Assembly: GCA_018660835.1 (NCBI GenBank)
Contig: JABJJN010000029.1
Coordinates: 1 to 64,000, forward strand
Direction of reading: 5' to 3'
From: Gemmatimonadota bacterium
GTDB lineage: Bacteria > Latescibacterota > UBA2968 > UBA8231
DNA: 64,000 nt
Positions 1 through 8,086 of the stretch are shown here, one piece after another (position 1 is the stretch's first letter; every line of letters starts with the position of its first letter). The position numbers and the translations under genes are program-made. The notes beneath the pieces were generated by a model that did no database searches, had not been told where the DNA came from, and saw nothing but the letters and a program-made list of their open reading frames with translations.

Positions 1-1
1 G

Positions 2-853
2 ACGGTGGACGAGGCACTCGAGGTGACAAAAGTCCACTCTGTCGCAGGACTGCTGCCTGCCTCTCAACCACTGGTTCGACGCCGCCCCTTCCGTGCGCCG
101 CACCATTCGATCTCTGATGCAGGCATGGTCGGTGGCGGTCGCATACCTCGACCCGGTGAGATCTCGCTGGCCCATCACGGTGTTCTGTTTCTGGATGAGC
201 TGCCGGAATTCCGTCGTCCCGTTGTCGAGGCGCTGCGCCAACCACTGGAAGAGGGCGCCATTGCTCTCGGGCGAGCGACCACAACGGTTCGCTATCCCTG
301 CCGCTTCATGCTCGTTGCCGCCATGAATCCATGTCCCTGTGGATACCTGGGAGACGTGCGGCACGAGTGTCTGTGTTCACCGCGCCAGATCGAACGCTAT
401 CGTGCGCGCCTTTCGGGCCCCCTGCTGGATCGGATCGATCTGCATATAGAAGTACCTGCCGTCGAGGTCTCCGATCTGGCCATCGACGAACATCCCCAGG
501 CCGAGTCATCAGCGCAGATCGCCGTGCGTGTCGAGGCTGCCCGTCAACGGCAGAGACAGCGCTTCGCCCAGGTCGCCAACACCCATTGTAATGCGGAGAT
601 GGAATCAGCTGGCGTCCGCCAGCATTGTCGGCCCCTCGATACACCGGCGGCGACGCTGCTGCGTGCCGCTATGGAGCGACTGGGTCTGTCGGCGCGGGCT
701 CACGATCGCATCCTCAAGGTGAGCCGCACGATCGCTGATCTGGCGGCGTCCGAGCGGATCCGCGTCGAACATGTTGCTGAGGCCGTGCAGTATCGGTGCC
801 TTGATCGACCTACCCAGGCGCCGCTACGATCTTCGCTTCAGGAATCCGGCTAG
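2..853 (+). CDS. comM: ComM/YifB-family Mg-chelatase-like AAA+ ATPase, C-terminal part
   Basis: The 5' end lies outside the window; the frame is open from the first bases. The visible ~283 residues hold the second half of the AAA+ module: a Walker B-like segment GVLFLDELPEF, the sensor region AAMNPCPCGYLGD typical of YifB/ComM, an arginine-rich segment after SGPLLDRIDLH, and the C-terminal Mg_chelatase_C helical part ending near RCLDRP. ComM is known as a hexameric branch-migration helicase that helps integrate DNA during natural transformation; many bacteria carry it outside a competence operon. The stop overlaps the stop of the convergent zinc-ribbon gene by 4 bases. Family assignment is firm; a role in competence here is inference. 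Confidence 0.93.
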   Translation, partial: TVDEALEVTKVHSVAGLLPASQPLVRRRPFRAPHHSISDAGMVGGGRIPRPGEISLAHHGVLFLDELPEFRRPVVEALRQPLEEGAIALGRATTTVRYPCRFMLVAAMNPCPCGYLGDVRHECLCSPRQIERYRARLSGPLLDRIDLHIEVPAVEVSDLAIDEHPQAESSAQIAVRVEAARQRQRQRFAQVANTHCNAEMESAGVRQHCRPLDTPAATLLRAAMERLGLSARAHDRILKVSRTIADLAASERIRVEHVAEAVQYRCLDRPTQAPLRSSLQESG

Positions 854-1152
854 TTCATCGGCGTCGTCGCCAGCCCGGTCATCACTGTGCGGAAATGGCG
901 CATCAGATCGACTTCGTGGTCGCACTTTGGACATTGCAAGCGTTCACCACCACGGATGTCGACAAAACTGCTCTGGGTGAAGTTTGCCTGGCGCTTTACC
1001 TCGTCCACGCCACCCTCTTCTTCATCAAGACGATCGATTCGTTCCCAATCGACAGTCTCTCCCGTGATATTGCGGAACAACTTCTGCTTCGGCACATACA
1101 CCTTGAAGCGTTTGTCGCAGCCTGAGCAGGTATAAAGAAAGCCGACGGCCAT
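850..1152 (-). CDS. Small zinc-ribbon protein
   Basis: A 100-residue protein with two cysteine pairs, CSGC at residues 9-12 and CPKC near residue 78, spaced as in a zinc ribbon. The middle is charged and lacks membrane segments. The ATG at 1152 was chosen over an upstream in-frame start because AGGAGG stands 7 bases before it (1160-1165). It could be a zinc-binding regulator or a small FmdB-like protein; I do not recognise a named family. The gene is alone on its strand, convergent with comM, and its upstream region carries short repeats and a palindrome. Confidence 0.75.
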   Translation of the reverse strand: MAVGFLYTCSGCDKRFKVYVPKQKLFRNITGETVDWERIDRLDEEEGGVDEVKRQANFTQSSFVDIRGGERLQCPKCDHEVDLMRHFRTVMTGLATTPMN

Positions 1153-1199
1153 TGCGTAACCTCCTGATGTTGAGTCCCTGCAAGACCCAGGTCTCAAAG

Positions 1200-1237
1200 A
1201 CCCGAGTTGCTGACACCCGAGTTACAGGCACCGAGTC
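1200..1237. repeat. Degenerate 15-base tandem repeat
   Basis: The core ACCCGAGTT occurs at 1200-1208 and again at 1215-1223, with a weaker third copy (ACCGAGTC) at 1230-1237, giving a period of 15 bases. It lies in the untranslated region upstream of the zinc-ribbon gene. No function is evident. Confidence 0.6.
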
Positions 1238-1273
1238 AGCACAGGGACACGACAAGAGTATACGCACCTCCAT

Positions 1274-1290
1274 GACACTATGTAAGTGTC
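1274..1290. promoter_or_regulatory. Palindrome GACACT-N5-AGTGTC followed by a T run
   Basis: A perfect 6-base inverted repeat with a 5-base loop, followed on the plus strand by six T residues (1291-1296), which looks like a weak intrinsic terminator. No plus-strand gene ends nearby. It lies about 120 bases upstream of the minus-strand zinc-ribbon gene, so it may instead be an operator for that promoter (a TATACT-like -10 box lies at 1257-1262 on the minus strand). Either reading is tentative. Confidence 0.35.
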
Positions 1291-1367
1291 TTTTTTACTA
1301 TCCTTGCCTGTTGTCGGGGTCCATTGTGAGCCCCGTCACCTGAAATCAGGAAAAACAGCGCGGATCC

Positions 1368-2429
1368 TCAGCGGTCCATCACCTTCTGCACCGTCTCGGC
1401 GAAAGCATCCACGTCCTCTGCCGTCGTATCCCAGGCCGTCATCCACCGCGCTTCGCCACGCTGCGGGTCCCACACAGCGAAGGTCACTTCGCGCAGAAGT
1501 TCCTTCATCTTCTCAGGGGCGAGCCGCACAAAGACGCCATTGGCCTGGGTCGGGTGAATGAACTCTACGCCGGGAATCCCACGCACGGATGCCCGCAGTC
1601 TCTGCGCCATCTGATTGGCATGCGACGCCAGTTGTAACCAGAGATCGTCGGCAAGCATGGCGAGGAACTGCGCACTGATAAAGCGCATCTTCGACGCCAA
1701 TTGCAGACCTTGTTTGCGCACATAAGGAAAGGTTTGTGACGCCTCACCGCCGAACAGGACGACCGCCTCAGCCATCATGGCCCCCGTCTTCGTCAGACCA
1801 AGACTGAGTAGATCGACACCGGCGTCCACCGTGAAGGCGCGCGGCGGGATCTCGAGATAGGCTGCTGCATTGGCCAAGCGTGCACCATCCATGTGGAGAA
1901 GCCAGCCACGTGCGTGCGCCGCGTCGGCCAGGGCAGTGACTTCCTCCGGCGTGTAGACGGTCCCCATCTCTGTCACCTGTGTGATCGACAACAGTCGCGG
2001 TTTCGACTGATGCGGTTCGGCGTGACCCTCGGCGAGTTCATCGAGTCGATCCGGTGTCAGCTTTCCCCCTGCCGACGGCAGGGCCAGTACTCGACAACCA
2101 ACAAATCGTTCGATCGCTCCACACTCATCCCAGTGAATGTGAGATGTATCTGCACAGATCACCGCCTGGAAAGGAGCCGTCACGGCCGCCGCCGACAGCA
2201 CATTGGCGGCCGTCCCATTGAAAACGAAGTGCGCCTCCACACCTTCTGAGCCGAACAGTTGGCAGACACGTGCCTGCGCCTCATTGGTAAGGGAGTCCTC
2301 CCCGTAGGCGAGGGCGTGACCCCCATTCGCATCCTGCATCGCCTGCAGGACACGTGGATGAGTGCCCGCAAGGTTGTCACTGTAGAAGTGTCGTTGGCCG
2401 TCGAAACTTGGGGTCATATCGTGGCGCAC
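1368..2429 (-). CDS. ltaE: Low-specificity L-threonine aldolase
   Basis: A PLP-dependent fold-type I enzyme that cleaves L-threonine or L-allo-threonine to glycine and acetaldehyde in the cytoplasm. Seen in the 353 residues: the N-terminal FYSDNLAG segment (equivalent to the RSDT start of the family), an HIHWDECGAIE segment before the cofactor pocket, LLHMDGARLANA with the aspartate that binds the PLP ring, and LGLTKTGAMMAE with the lysine expected to form the Schiff base. Length is normal. The first in-frame start is GTG at 2429; an ATG four codons later (2417) is equally possible because neither has a strong ribosome binding site. The gene stands alone. Confidence 0.9.
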   Translation of the reverse strand: MRHDMTPSFDGQRHFYSDNLAGTHPRVLQAMQDANGGHALAYGEDSLTNEAQARVCQLFGSEGVEAHFVFNGTAANVLSAAAVTAPFQAVICADTSHIHWDECGAIERFVGCRVLALPSAGGKLTPDRLDELAEGHAEPHQSKPRLLSITQVTEMGTVYTPEEVTALADAAHARGWLLHMDGARLANAAAYLEIPPRAFTVDAGVDLLSLGLTKTGAMMAEAVVLFGGEASQTFPYVRKQGLQLASKMRFISAQFLAMLADDLWLQLASHANQMAQRLRASVRGIPGVEFIHPTQANGVFVRLAPEKMKELLREVTFAVWDPQRGEARWMTAWDTTAEDVDAFAETVQKVMDR

Positions 2430-2461
2430 CTTGTGTTCAGGTCAGTTGGACAGAGCGAGAT

Positions 2462-2489
2462 GGATTGAGCCGGTTGGATTGAGCCAGTG
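2462..2489. repeat. 14-base direct repeat, two copies
   Basis: GGATTGAGCC followed by four bases occurs at 2462-2475 and again at 2476-2489 with two mismatches, between ltaE and the small membrane protein gene. It is one of several short intergenic tandem repeats in this window. Confidence 0.55.
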
Positions 2490-2494
2490 ATAGA

Positions 2495-2708
2495 TCAGCT
2501 GAAGAATTTGCGCATGAGCAGAGCGAAGTGAATCATCGCCATGATCACACCCAACACAAGAAAAGTGATACTGCCGACAATTGCGCCTCGCATTGTCGAC
2601 ATCCAGACGCGGACCGTTGCGCGTGTGCAACCAGGTCGCCCCCGCGATGGTCCCGACCAGAACGACGAATCCGAGCGCCAGGAAGGGGATGGGGATGATC
2701 GTGTTCAT
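2495..2708 (-). CDS. Small two-helix membrane protein, reading frame changes midway
   Basis: Starting at ATG 2708, one frame encodes a hydrophobic helix (PFLALGFVVLVGTIAGATWL) and then turns into unlikely sequence. A second frame, entered between about 2640 and 2602, encodes another clear membrane helix (IVGSITFLVLGVIMAMI) and ends at 2495. Joined, the two halves give a sensible ~70-residue protein with two membrane helices. Either a frameshift separates them (mutation, sequencing error or programmed), or the second half is a separate 35-residue protein starting at ATG 2602, which lacks a good ribosome binding site. Family not recognised. Confidence 0.45.
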
Positions 2709-2794
2709 CCCGTACTTCCTCGCCCTCGGATCCGATCTTCTGCCACCAATCTCTTTTGGCGGGAGTGAGCATGGCTCGGCATGCCGAATACCTG

Positions 2795-3427
2795 TCAGCT
2801 CGCGTCAGAGAATCCGGCGTCAGAGTGTGCACCATCGCAGAAAGGTTTGTTCTTCGAGTGACCGCAGCGACATAGAGTGTAGTGAGAATTCGTCGGTGGT
2901 TGATCCTCATTGTTAAGCACGACGCCACCACGCACAGCGATGGGACCATCCTTGAGAATCTGAATCTCCGCTGTCGAGAAGAACTGATCCTGCAGCTGCC
3001 CCTTCAGCTTGTACGCAAGTGACCCGGACGGACACTTACGGATCGTGTCGATTACTTGCTGGGCGTCACCTGCATTTGGCGTGGAGACCCGCTCATCACC
3101 TTCCCAGGTGAAAAACACACTCTCTGCGCCATTCACACAGGCACCCGCGTGGCAGCAAACATTCGGATTGTCGACGACAGTGAGTTCATCACCCTCGTAT
3201 TCCCGTGTAGGTGTATCCTCACGCGCCTCATTTGCACCCGTGAAGCCAATGTCCTTATGGGCGCCATCACAGAAGGGTTTGTTTTTGGACGCACCGCATC
3301 GACACAAGGCGATGACATCCTTTTCCATCTCGATGGCATTGCCCTCGGCATCGTAGAGATTCTCCAGACCCTTCACGATGAAGGGAGCGGATTGCATCAC
3401 ATCGATCGTCGGTTTTTCGTCAGCCAT
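2795..3427 (-). CDS. CDGSH iron-sulfur protein with two CDGSH motifs and a divergent ferredoxin-like domain
   Basis: A 210-residue protein. CRCGASKNKPFCDGAH (residues 42-57) and CRCGHSKNKPFCDGAH near the C terminus are textbook CDGSH motifs, each binding one [2Fe-2S] cluster through three Cys and one His as in mitoNEET. Between them lies a divergent iron-sulfur domain (CCHAGAC near residue 88 and CPSGSL near residue 130) like the Fer4_19 family that often accompanies CDGSH domains. No membrane helix is present, so it is probably a soluble redox or cluster-transfer protein. The ATG at 3427 was preferred to one ten codons upstream because AGGA lies 9-10 bases before it. Confidence 0.9.
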   Translation of the reverse strand: MADEKPTIDVMQSAPFIVKGLENLYDAEGNAIEMEKDVIALCRCGASKNKPFCDGAHKDIGFTGANEAREDTPTREYEGDELTVVDNPNVCCHAGACVNGAESVFFTWEGDERVSTPNAGDAQQVIDTIRKCPSGSLAYKLKGQLQDQFFSTAEIQILKDGPIAVRGGVVLNNEDQPPTNSHYTLCRCGHSKNKPFCDGAHSDAGFSDAS

Positions 3428-3480
3428 TTGAAGTGATCCTTTTGCTGAATTGTGCACCAGAGCCGGTTCAGCTCCCCGTT

Positions 3481-3525
3481 GTCTTGTGGTGATGTGTCTT
3501 GTGGTGATGTGTCTTGTGGTGATGT
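3481..3525. repeat. Perfect 15-base tandem repeat, three copies
   Basis: GTCTTGTGGTGATGT is repeated exactly three times without interruption (3481-3495, 3496-3510, 3511-3525) between the Gfo/Idh gene and the CDGSH gene. Exact identity suggests recent slippage. It would lie in the 5' region of the CDGSH transcript. Confidence 0.9.
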
Positions 3526-3567
3526 GTCACGCCAAGCGATGGAAGGTAACGACGAAAACGGCACGCG

Positions 3568-4587
3568 TCACAGTCGTCCAAAGCGCGCGTCCAGATCGAC
3601 CGCGTCACCGCTGGCGGCCGATTCATAACCAGCCTGTACGATGGCGAGAGACCGGCGCTCGGCGATCCCCGTCGTCGGCCCTTCGACGCCATCACGCACC
3701 CAGGTGGCGAAGGCAGCCATCTCCTGCGCGTACTCTGAGTGCGCCATCTCCGGATATTTCACCAGTTCCTGTTTGCCCGCATCATCGATGAACCTGCAGC
3801 CACTGGCATCGGCCTGCAAAGAGCCACGATCGCCGAAGATCGTATACCCACCAAGGGTCCCGGCAAACTTCACTTCCGACGACTGCAGCAGATGCACGCT
3901 GGTACCTGAACGAAGTGTCAATTGCAGACTCATCGTCGCTTCGATCTGGGCCGGTTTGAAGCTGGCGGCGCGGTGCTGATGGGCATACACGGCGGCCACG
4001 TCACCGAAGACATGACGCAGCTGCGCCACGGTGTGGATTCCATGCAGCATCCAGGTACCCGTCCCGCCCTGGTCTGGCTGGGCCAACCAGGCTCGACGCG
4101 CCGGATACCCATAGTCGGGCGCACGAAAACCGCTGCACACTGTCGCCGCCACCATCTCGCCGATGTGACGACCCGATCGAACCACGTCGCGTAAGAATCC
4201 ACTCATGGGTTGATACGTCGCACTCTCTGCAACATACAGACGCACACCATGGGTTTCAGCGGCATCGATCATCGCGGACGCCTCCTCCACGCTCAGTGCC
4301 ATGGGCTTCTCGACGAGCACGTGTTTGCCCGCTTCAGCGGCGGCGATGGCTTGCGCGGCATGTAACGCGTGCGGCGTACACAGACTCACTGCGTCGATCT
4401 CGTCGTCTTCGAGCACTTGCCGCAGATCCTGTCGCACATCATCGACGCCTAATTCTGCCGCCACCATGTTCAGATGCGCGGCATCATTGTCTACCAGGCA
4501 CGTGAGCTGAATCTCCCCCGCCAGTTCACTCAGCGCCGTCGCTTGTCGTTGCCCCGCCCAGCCAGCGCCGACGATGGCGAGCCGCAT
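3568..4587 (-). CDS. Gfo/Idh/MocA-family NAD(P)-dependent oxidoreductase
   Basis: A 339-residue protein with an N-terminal Rossmann fold (AIVGAGWAGQRQ at residues 4-15) and the family signature VEKPMALS, whose lysine is catalytic; the C-terminal half has the usual alpha/beta dimer domain. Members oxidise or reduce sugars, inositols and related cyclic or acidic substrates; the substrate cannot be read from sequence. The ATG at 4587 overlaps the stop of the upstream Ldh2-type gene as TGATG, with GGGTGA just before it, so translation is probably coupled; a longer start at 4602 is less likely. The pairing with an Ldh2 dehydrogenase suggests two oxidation steps in one catabolic pathway. Confidence 0.9.
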   Translation of the reverse strand: MRLAIVGAGWAGQRQATALSELAGEIQLTCLVDNDAAHLNMVAAELGVDDVRQDLRQVLEDDEIDAVSLCTPHALHAAQAIAAAEAGKHVLVEKPMALSVEEASAMIDAAETHGVRLYVAESATYQPMSGFLRDVVRSGRHIGEMVAATVCSGFRAPDYGYPARRAWLAQPDQGGTGTWMLHGIHTVAQLRHVFGDVAAVYAHQHRAASFKPAQIEATMSLQLTLRSGTSVHLLQSSEVKFAGTLGGYTIFGDRGSLQADASGCRFIDDAGKQELVKYPEMAHSEYAQEMAAFATWVRDGVEGPTTGIAERRSLAIVQAGYESAASGDAVDLDARFGRL

Positions 4588-5657
4588 CAGTGGGTCACCC
4601 ATGCTGTCGGCACCTCGACCTGCAGCCTCTGGGCTGTGACGGCCAGATCACGCAGGGTCACTGCATTCAACGGAATCCCTTCAGCTCGATACCTGACGCG
4701 ACGCTCGTGCTCGATGCCACCCGGCGCCTGCGGCTGAGGCATGCCTTGACCTCGACGACAGTCCCGCACCTGCCGGATCGCTGCATCAACGCGCGTCTTG
4801 AATCGTGTCACGTCCTCGAAGGCACTCACATCGATGGCCATGACAAAGTGACCGTCGCTGCCGGCGGTCGGACCGGCCTCCATATCCCCCAGCTCCGTGC
4901 CATACGCTGCCCCCGATAACATCGATGAGAGGATCCCCATCATCATCGCCAGACCCGCTCCCTTGAAAGCGCCAATCGGTTGCAGCAGACCCTCAAGGGC
5001 CAACGCCGGATCGGTGGTGGGTTGCCCCTGAGAATCCAGAGCCCAACCCTCGGGCAGCGGTTCACCTTTTTGCTGATGAATTCTGATCTTGCCGTGACTC
5101 GACCCTGAAAAGGCCGCGTCGTACAGAATCGGGGGTTCCGCATCAGCAGGCACACCCAGGCCGAGAGGATTGATACCCAGCAAACGCTCGACGCCTCCCC
5201 AGGGCGCCATCGTCGGCAGCGCATTCGTCGTTGCCCAGCCGATCATATCAGCTTCCACAGCCAACCGCGCGTAGTAGGCCATGGCACCAGAGTGGTTGCT
5301 GCCACGAATCGCAACGATGCCCACACCGTGTTCGTGCGCCGCCGCAATCGCCGACTTCATGGCGAAGTGCATGCCGATCTGTCCCATACTGTTGTCGCCA
5401 TCGACCACCTGACATGCGCCGCGGCCGGACACCACACGGGGTCGCCCCTGAGGATTGACGCCCTTCGCCGTCAACTTCTCCACGTATTCCGGAACACGCA
5501 GGACCCCATGCGAATGCACACCACTCAGATCCGCATCGACGAGGGTGTCCGCAAGCAGGTGCGCGTCCTGTGCATTCATCGTGCAGACGCGAAAGATCTC
5601 GGTCACCAGTTGGAGCAGCCTCTCGGCATCAACTGCGGCAGGCATGGGTTTGATCAT
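4587..5657 (-). CDS. Ldh2/malate-lactate dehydrogenase family oxidoreductase
   Basis: 356 residues of the NAD(P)-dependent family that includes YlbC/AllD (ureidoglycolate), ComC (sulfolactate) and YiaK (diketogulonate) rather than classical LDH. Seen: the N-terminal helical part, DLSGVHSHGVLRVPEY with conserved histidines, DGDNSMGQ, AIRGSNHSGAMAYY with the catalytic His, NPLGLGVPAD, and the glycine-rich FKGAGLAMMMGILSSMLSGA segment. Substrates are 2-keto/2-hydroxy acids. It is the first gene of a two-gene unit with the Gfo/Idh oxidoreductase. The start at 5657 has a GGGAG sequence too close to it; an ATG four codons later is an alternative. Confidence 0.9.
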   Translation of the reverse strand: MIKPMPAAVDAERLLQLVTEIFRVCTMNAQDAHLLADTLVDADLSGVHSHGVLRVPEYVEKLTAKGVNPQGRPRVVSGRGACQVVDGDNSMGQIGMHFAMKSAIAAAHEHGVGIVAIRGSNHSGAMAYYARLAVEADMIGWATTNALPTMAPWGGVERLLGINPLGLGVPADAEPPILYDAAFSGSSHGKIRIHQQKGEPLPEGWALDSQGQPTTDPALALEGLLQPIGAFKGAGLAMMMGILSSMLSGAAYGTELGDMEAGPTAGSDGHFVMAIDVSAFEDVTRFKTRVDAAIRQVRDCRRGQGMPQPQAPGGIEHERRVRYRAEGIPLNAVTLRDLAVTAQRLQVEVPTAWVTH

Positions 5658-5961
5658 CTCCCGGCTTGGGCAAAGATCGCATGGTGAATGGCTGAGTCTC
5701 CCAGAGATTCAGTGGGAATTTTGACGCAGAAGGTAGAACGACAAGCATGGTCAGGCATCCCCATGAAGACACCTCCAGACACAGACCCCTCCAAACCGAT
5801 GATGATGATTCTACCTCAGGTTGCCCGGGCACGAAGAGCCTTCCCTTGTTTCGTGATCGCCGAGCCGCTACATCTTAAACCCCCTCTGCTACTTCTTAAC
5901 CTCCTGCCTTTCCATGGTTCGGTGACAACACGACTCAGAGTCTGTCCGCTGGAGAAGACCC
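5658..5961. promoter_or_regulatory. Divergent intergenic region with a 21-base-spaced direct repeat
   Basis: About 300 bases separate the minus-strand Ldh2 gene from the plus-strand 688-residue protein, and no credible coding sequence is visible. GCTAC(A/T)TCTTAA occurs at 5867-5878 and again at 5888-5899, 21 bases apart, on one face of the helix. This looks like a tandem binding site for an activator of the plus-strand gene; the regulator is unknown. GGAG just before 5962 serves as ribosome binding site. Confidence 0.4.
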
Positions 5962-8028
5962 ATGCCACGAAAGCCCCCACTTCCACAGTTGCCTACGATC
6001 AAAGGCCACGCCCTCACGGCCCCACCGGCGTGGGCCCTGCTCGAACGCGAGCTCTTCGCCCTCATGGAAGACGCCGCCCGCCTCTATGCACGCGAGTATT
6101 TCGAGGCCGGTGGCGCCACACTGATGGCGGAGGACGTGGACGATCTCTATGAACAGTGCTACAACTTTGGCCTGTTCTACGCCCTGGGTGCGCATGATGA
6201 TCTGCTGGAACTGCACTTGCGTCACTGGAATGCCGTCACCCGCGTGTCAGACGTCAGCTTCCAGCATCGAACACGCTACAACGAACACAAGAAGATCTTC
6301 CGCCCCTCGATCTATCGGGAATTCTGGAGTCACTCGCAGGCCATGGAGTGGCATCATCTGAGCGAAGGCAACATGGCCCTGTACGATTTCGGCGTCGCCG
6401 ATCCGACGATTTCCGAAAACGAACGGCGTGCTCGTCGCTTTGCTGACATGTTCACCGGCGACGATCCGGAAGCACCCAATTACGACGCGAATCATCGTAT
6501 TCTGCGTTCGCCTTTCCAATCCGCTCAAGGACCGGTACTCGAAGGCGATATCGAACTTGCCCACACCATGCTCTATGCTGGCCGCGGCTTGGGTGGCAGC
6601 TGCAATTATTATGGCGTGCGTGCTTCACTCTATCCGATCATCAAGGATCTCGAGGTCCGCTGGTATGAGAAGCCGGCCCGTGCCAAGCAGGTACTTGATC
6701 TGTTCAATCGTCTCGTGCTGCAATGTGACACACCAAATTCTCTCGCCGCCACGGCACTGGTGACCCACGCCTACCTGCAAACCGGTGATGAACGCTACAA
6801 ACGCTGGGTCCTCGACTATACCGAGGCCTGGTGGGATCGCACCAAGGCCAATGGTGGTATCTGTCCTGACAATGTCGATGCCCAGGGCGTCATCGGCGGT
6901 GGCCGGGAGGGCTGTTTCTGGGGCGGCCAGTACGGCTGGAATCACTACCAGGGATACAACATCATGTTTCACGGCATCAACATCGCCGTGGAATGTTGCC
7001 AGTTGCTCACGGGAGATTCGAGTTGGCTCGAGTTTCTGCGCTCGCAGGTTCGACTGCTCGTGGACAATGGTTTCGAGCGACCGGATGGTCAGTTTGTCGT
7101 GCCGACGCGATATGGCCCCGACGGTTGGGATCGGTCTCTGCAGCCACCCGGGCCCAGCGTCCTGGATGGCATCGAGATGCGTGGCTACGCGCAGGAAGCC
7201 AGCCCCATGCGTTCCCAGGAGATGATCCATCTCTATCATGCCTCCATGGCGACCGAAGATCGCGACTTGATCGAGTCCATTCGCGATCGGGACACGGAAC
7301 GCGATTGGAATGATGTCGACGTCGGCATGGGTGAGAAGAATCGCGGTCAGATCGAGTTTGCCCGTTATCAGTACTACGAGGGTCGCAACCCGGACTGGCC
7401 CGAAAAACTCCTGCGCGCCGAATACACAGCGGCTCTGAACAGCTACCGGGAAATGGTCGAGGATGAGCGTTCGCATCTCGACATCATCCAGAGCAATCGT
7501 GTGCCCATGCACGTGGTGCTGACCAAGGCCCTGACCCAGGTCACCACGGGGGCGCCGCAGTCGATCTACAATGGCGGACTGCTACGAGCGACGGTCAGAT
7601 ACTATGACGCCGATCGACTCAGACCCGGTCTTCCCCCTGATACGGCGGCTCTTGTTGATGAACTGGGCAGTGATCGTGTCGGCGTGCAATTGGTAAACTG
7701 TCACCGCAACGAGCCACGCCGTCTCATCGTACAGGCGGGCGCCTTCGGCGAGCACCATTTTGGCGAGGTCCACTTCGATCGAGCCGATGGCGAATCCCTG
7801 GACTCGATCCGCGTCGAAGGCAAGTATCTGCTCGTCGAGTTACCACCGGGCGCCGCGGTACGGCTCAGCGCCGAACTGCAGCGCTTCTGTGCAACACCCA
7901 GCTATGCTTTCCCATGGCACACGGACTCGATCCCGGTGCCCTTCCCACAAGCATCGGTCTCGACGAATCCTGCTGACAGGACCGAAGGTCGCGGGTCCTG
8001 GACAGGTTTACCACCCGACAGAGACTGA
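5962..8028 (+). CDS. Large uncharacterised protein, possibly an alpha/alpha-barrel carbohydrate-active enzyme
   Basis: 688 residues, no signal peptide and no membrane segment, starting at ATG 5962 with GGAG upstream. The sequence is rich in Trp/Tyr, His and Gly clusters: GRGLGGSCNYYGVR near 211, EAWWDRTKANGGICPDN near 300, GREGCFWGGQYGWNHYQGYN near 320. Recurrent helical segments (ALVTHAYLQTGDERYKRWVLDYTE, and similar near 355) resemble the helix pairs of (alpha/alpha)6 barrels in glycosidases and polysaccharide lyases; a small beta-rich C-terminal part follows after ~560. I do not recognise a named family. It is followed at 58 bases by the acetamidase/formamidase gene, so both may act in one catabolic pathway. 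Confidence 0.75.
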   Translation: MPRKPPLPQLPTIKGHALTAPPAWALLERELFALMEDAARLYAREYFEAGGATLMAEDVDDLYEQCYNFGLFYALGAHDDLLELHLRHWNAVTRVSDVSFQHRTRYNEHKKIFRPSIYREFWSHSQAMEWHHLSEGNMALYDFGVADPTISENERRARRFADMFTGDDPEAPNYDANHRILRSPFQSAQGPVLEGDIELAHTMLYAGRGLGGSCNYYGVRASLYPIIKDLEVRWYEKPARAKQVLDLFNRLVLQCDTPNSLAATALVTHAYLQTGDERYKRWVLDYTEAWWDRTKANGGICPDNVDAQGVIGGGREGCFWGGQYGWNHYQGYNIMFHGINIAVECCQLLTGDSSWLEFLRSQVRLLVDNGFERPDGQFVVPTRYGPDGWDRSLQPPGPSVLDGIEMRGYAQEASPMRSQEMIHLYHASMATEDRDLIESIRDRDTERDWNDVDVGMGEKNRGQIEFARYQYYEGRNPDWPEKLLRAEYTAALNSYREMVEDERSHLDIIQSNRVPMHVVLTKALTQVTTGAPQSIYNGGLLRATVRYYDADRLRPGLPPDTAALVDELGSDRVGVQLVNCHRNEPRRLIVQAGAFGEHHFGEVHFDRADGESLDSIRVEGKYLLVELPPGAAVRLSAELQRFCATPSYAFPWHTDSIPVPFPQASVSTNPADRTEGRGSWTGLPPDRD

Positions 8029-8086
8029 CTCGCCGTTCAGGCAAGACCGACAAGCCATCCAACCAGCCGACAAGGAGCCAACCCCC

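Noticed and set aside
850..1197. Longer start of the zinc-ribbon gene
   Set aside because: The ATG at 1152 has an AGGAGG ribosome binding site at the right distance, while the extra 15 residues show no family similarity.
1274..1296. Hairpin with T tract considered as terminator of comM
   Set aside because: It lies 420 bases beyond the comM stop, past a whole convergent gene; kept only as a possible operator or weak terminator.
3481..3525. Short regular repeat considered as a CRISPR remnant
   Set aside because: The copies are 15 bases, contiguous and without spacers, and no cas gene is in the window; it is a simple tandem repeat.
6625..7512. Open frame of 295 codons on the minus strand
   Set aside because: Antisense to the 688-residue protein gene; its composition follows the complementary codon pattern and it has no ribosome binding site.
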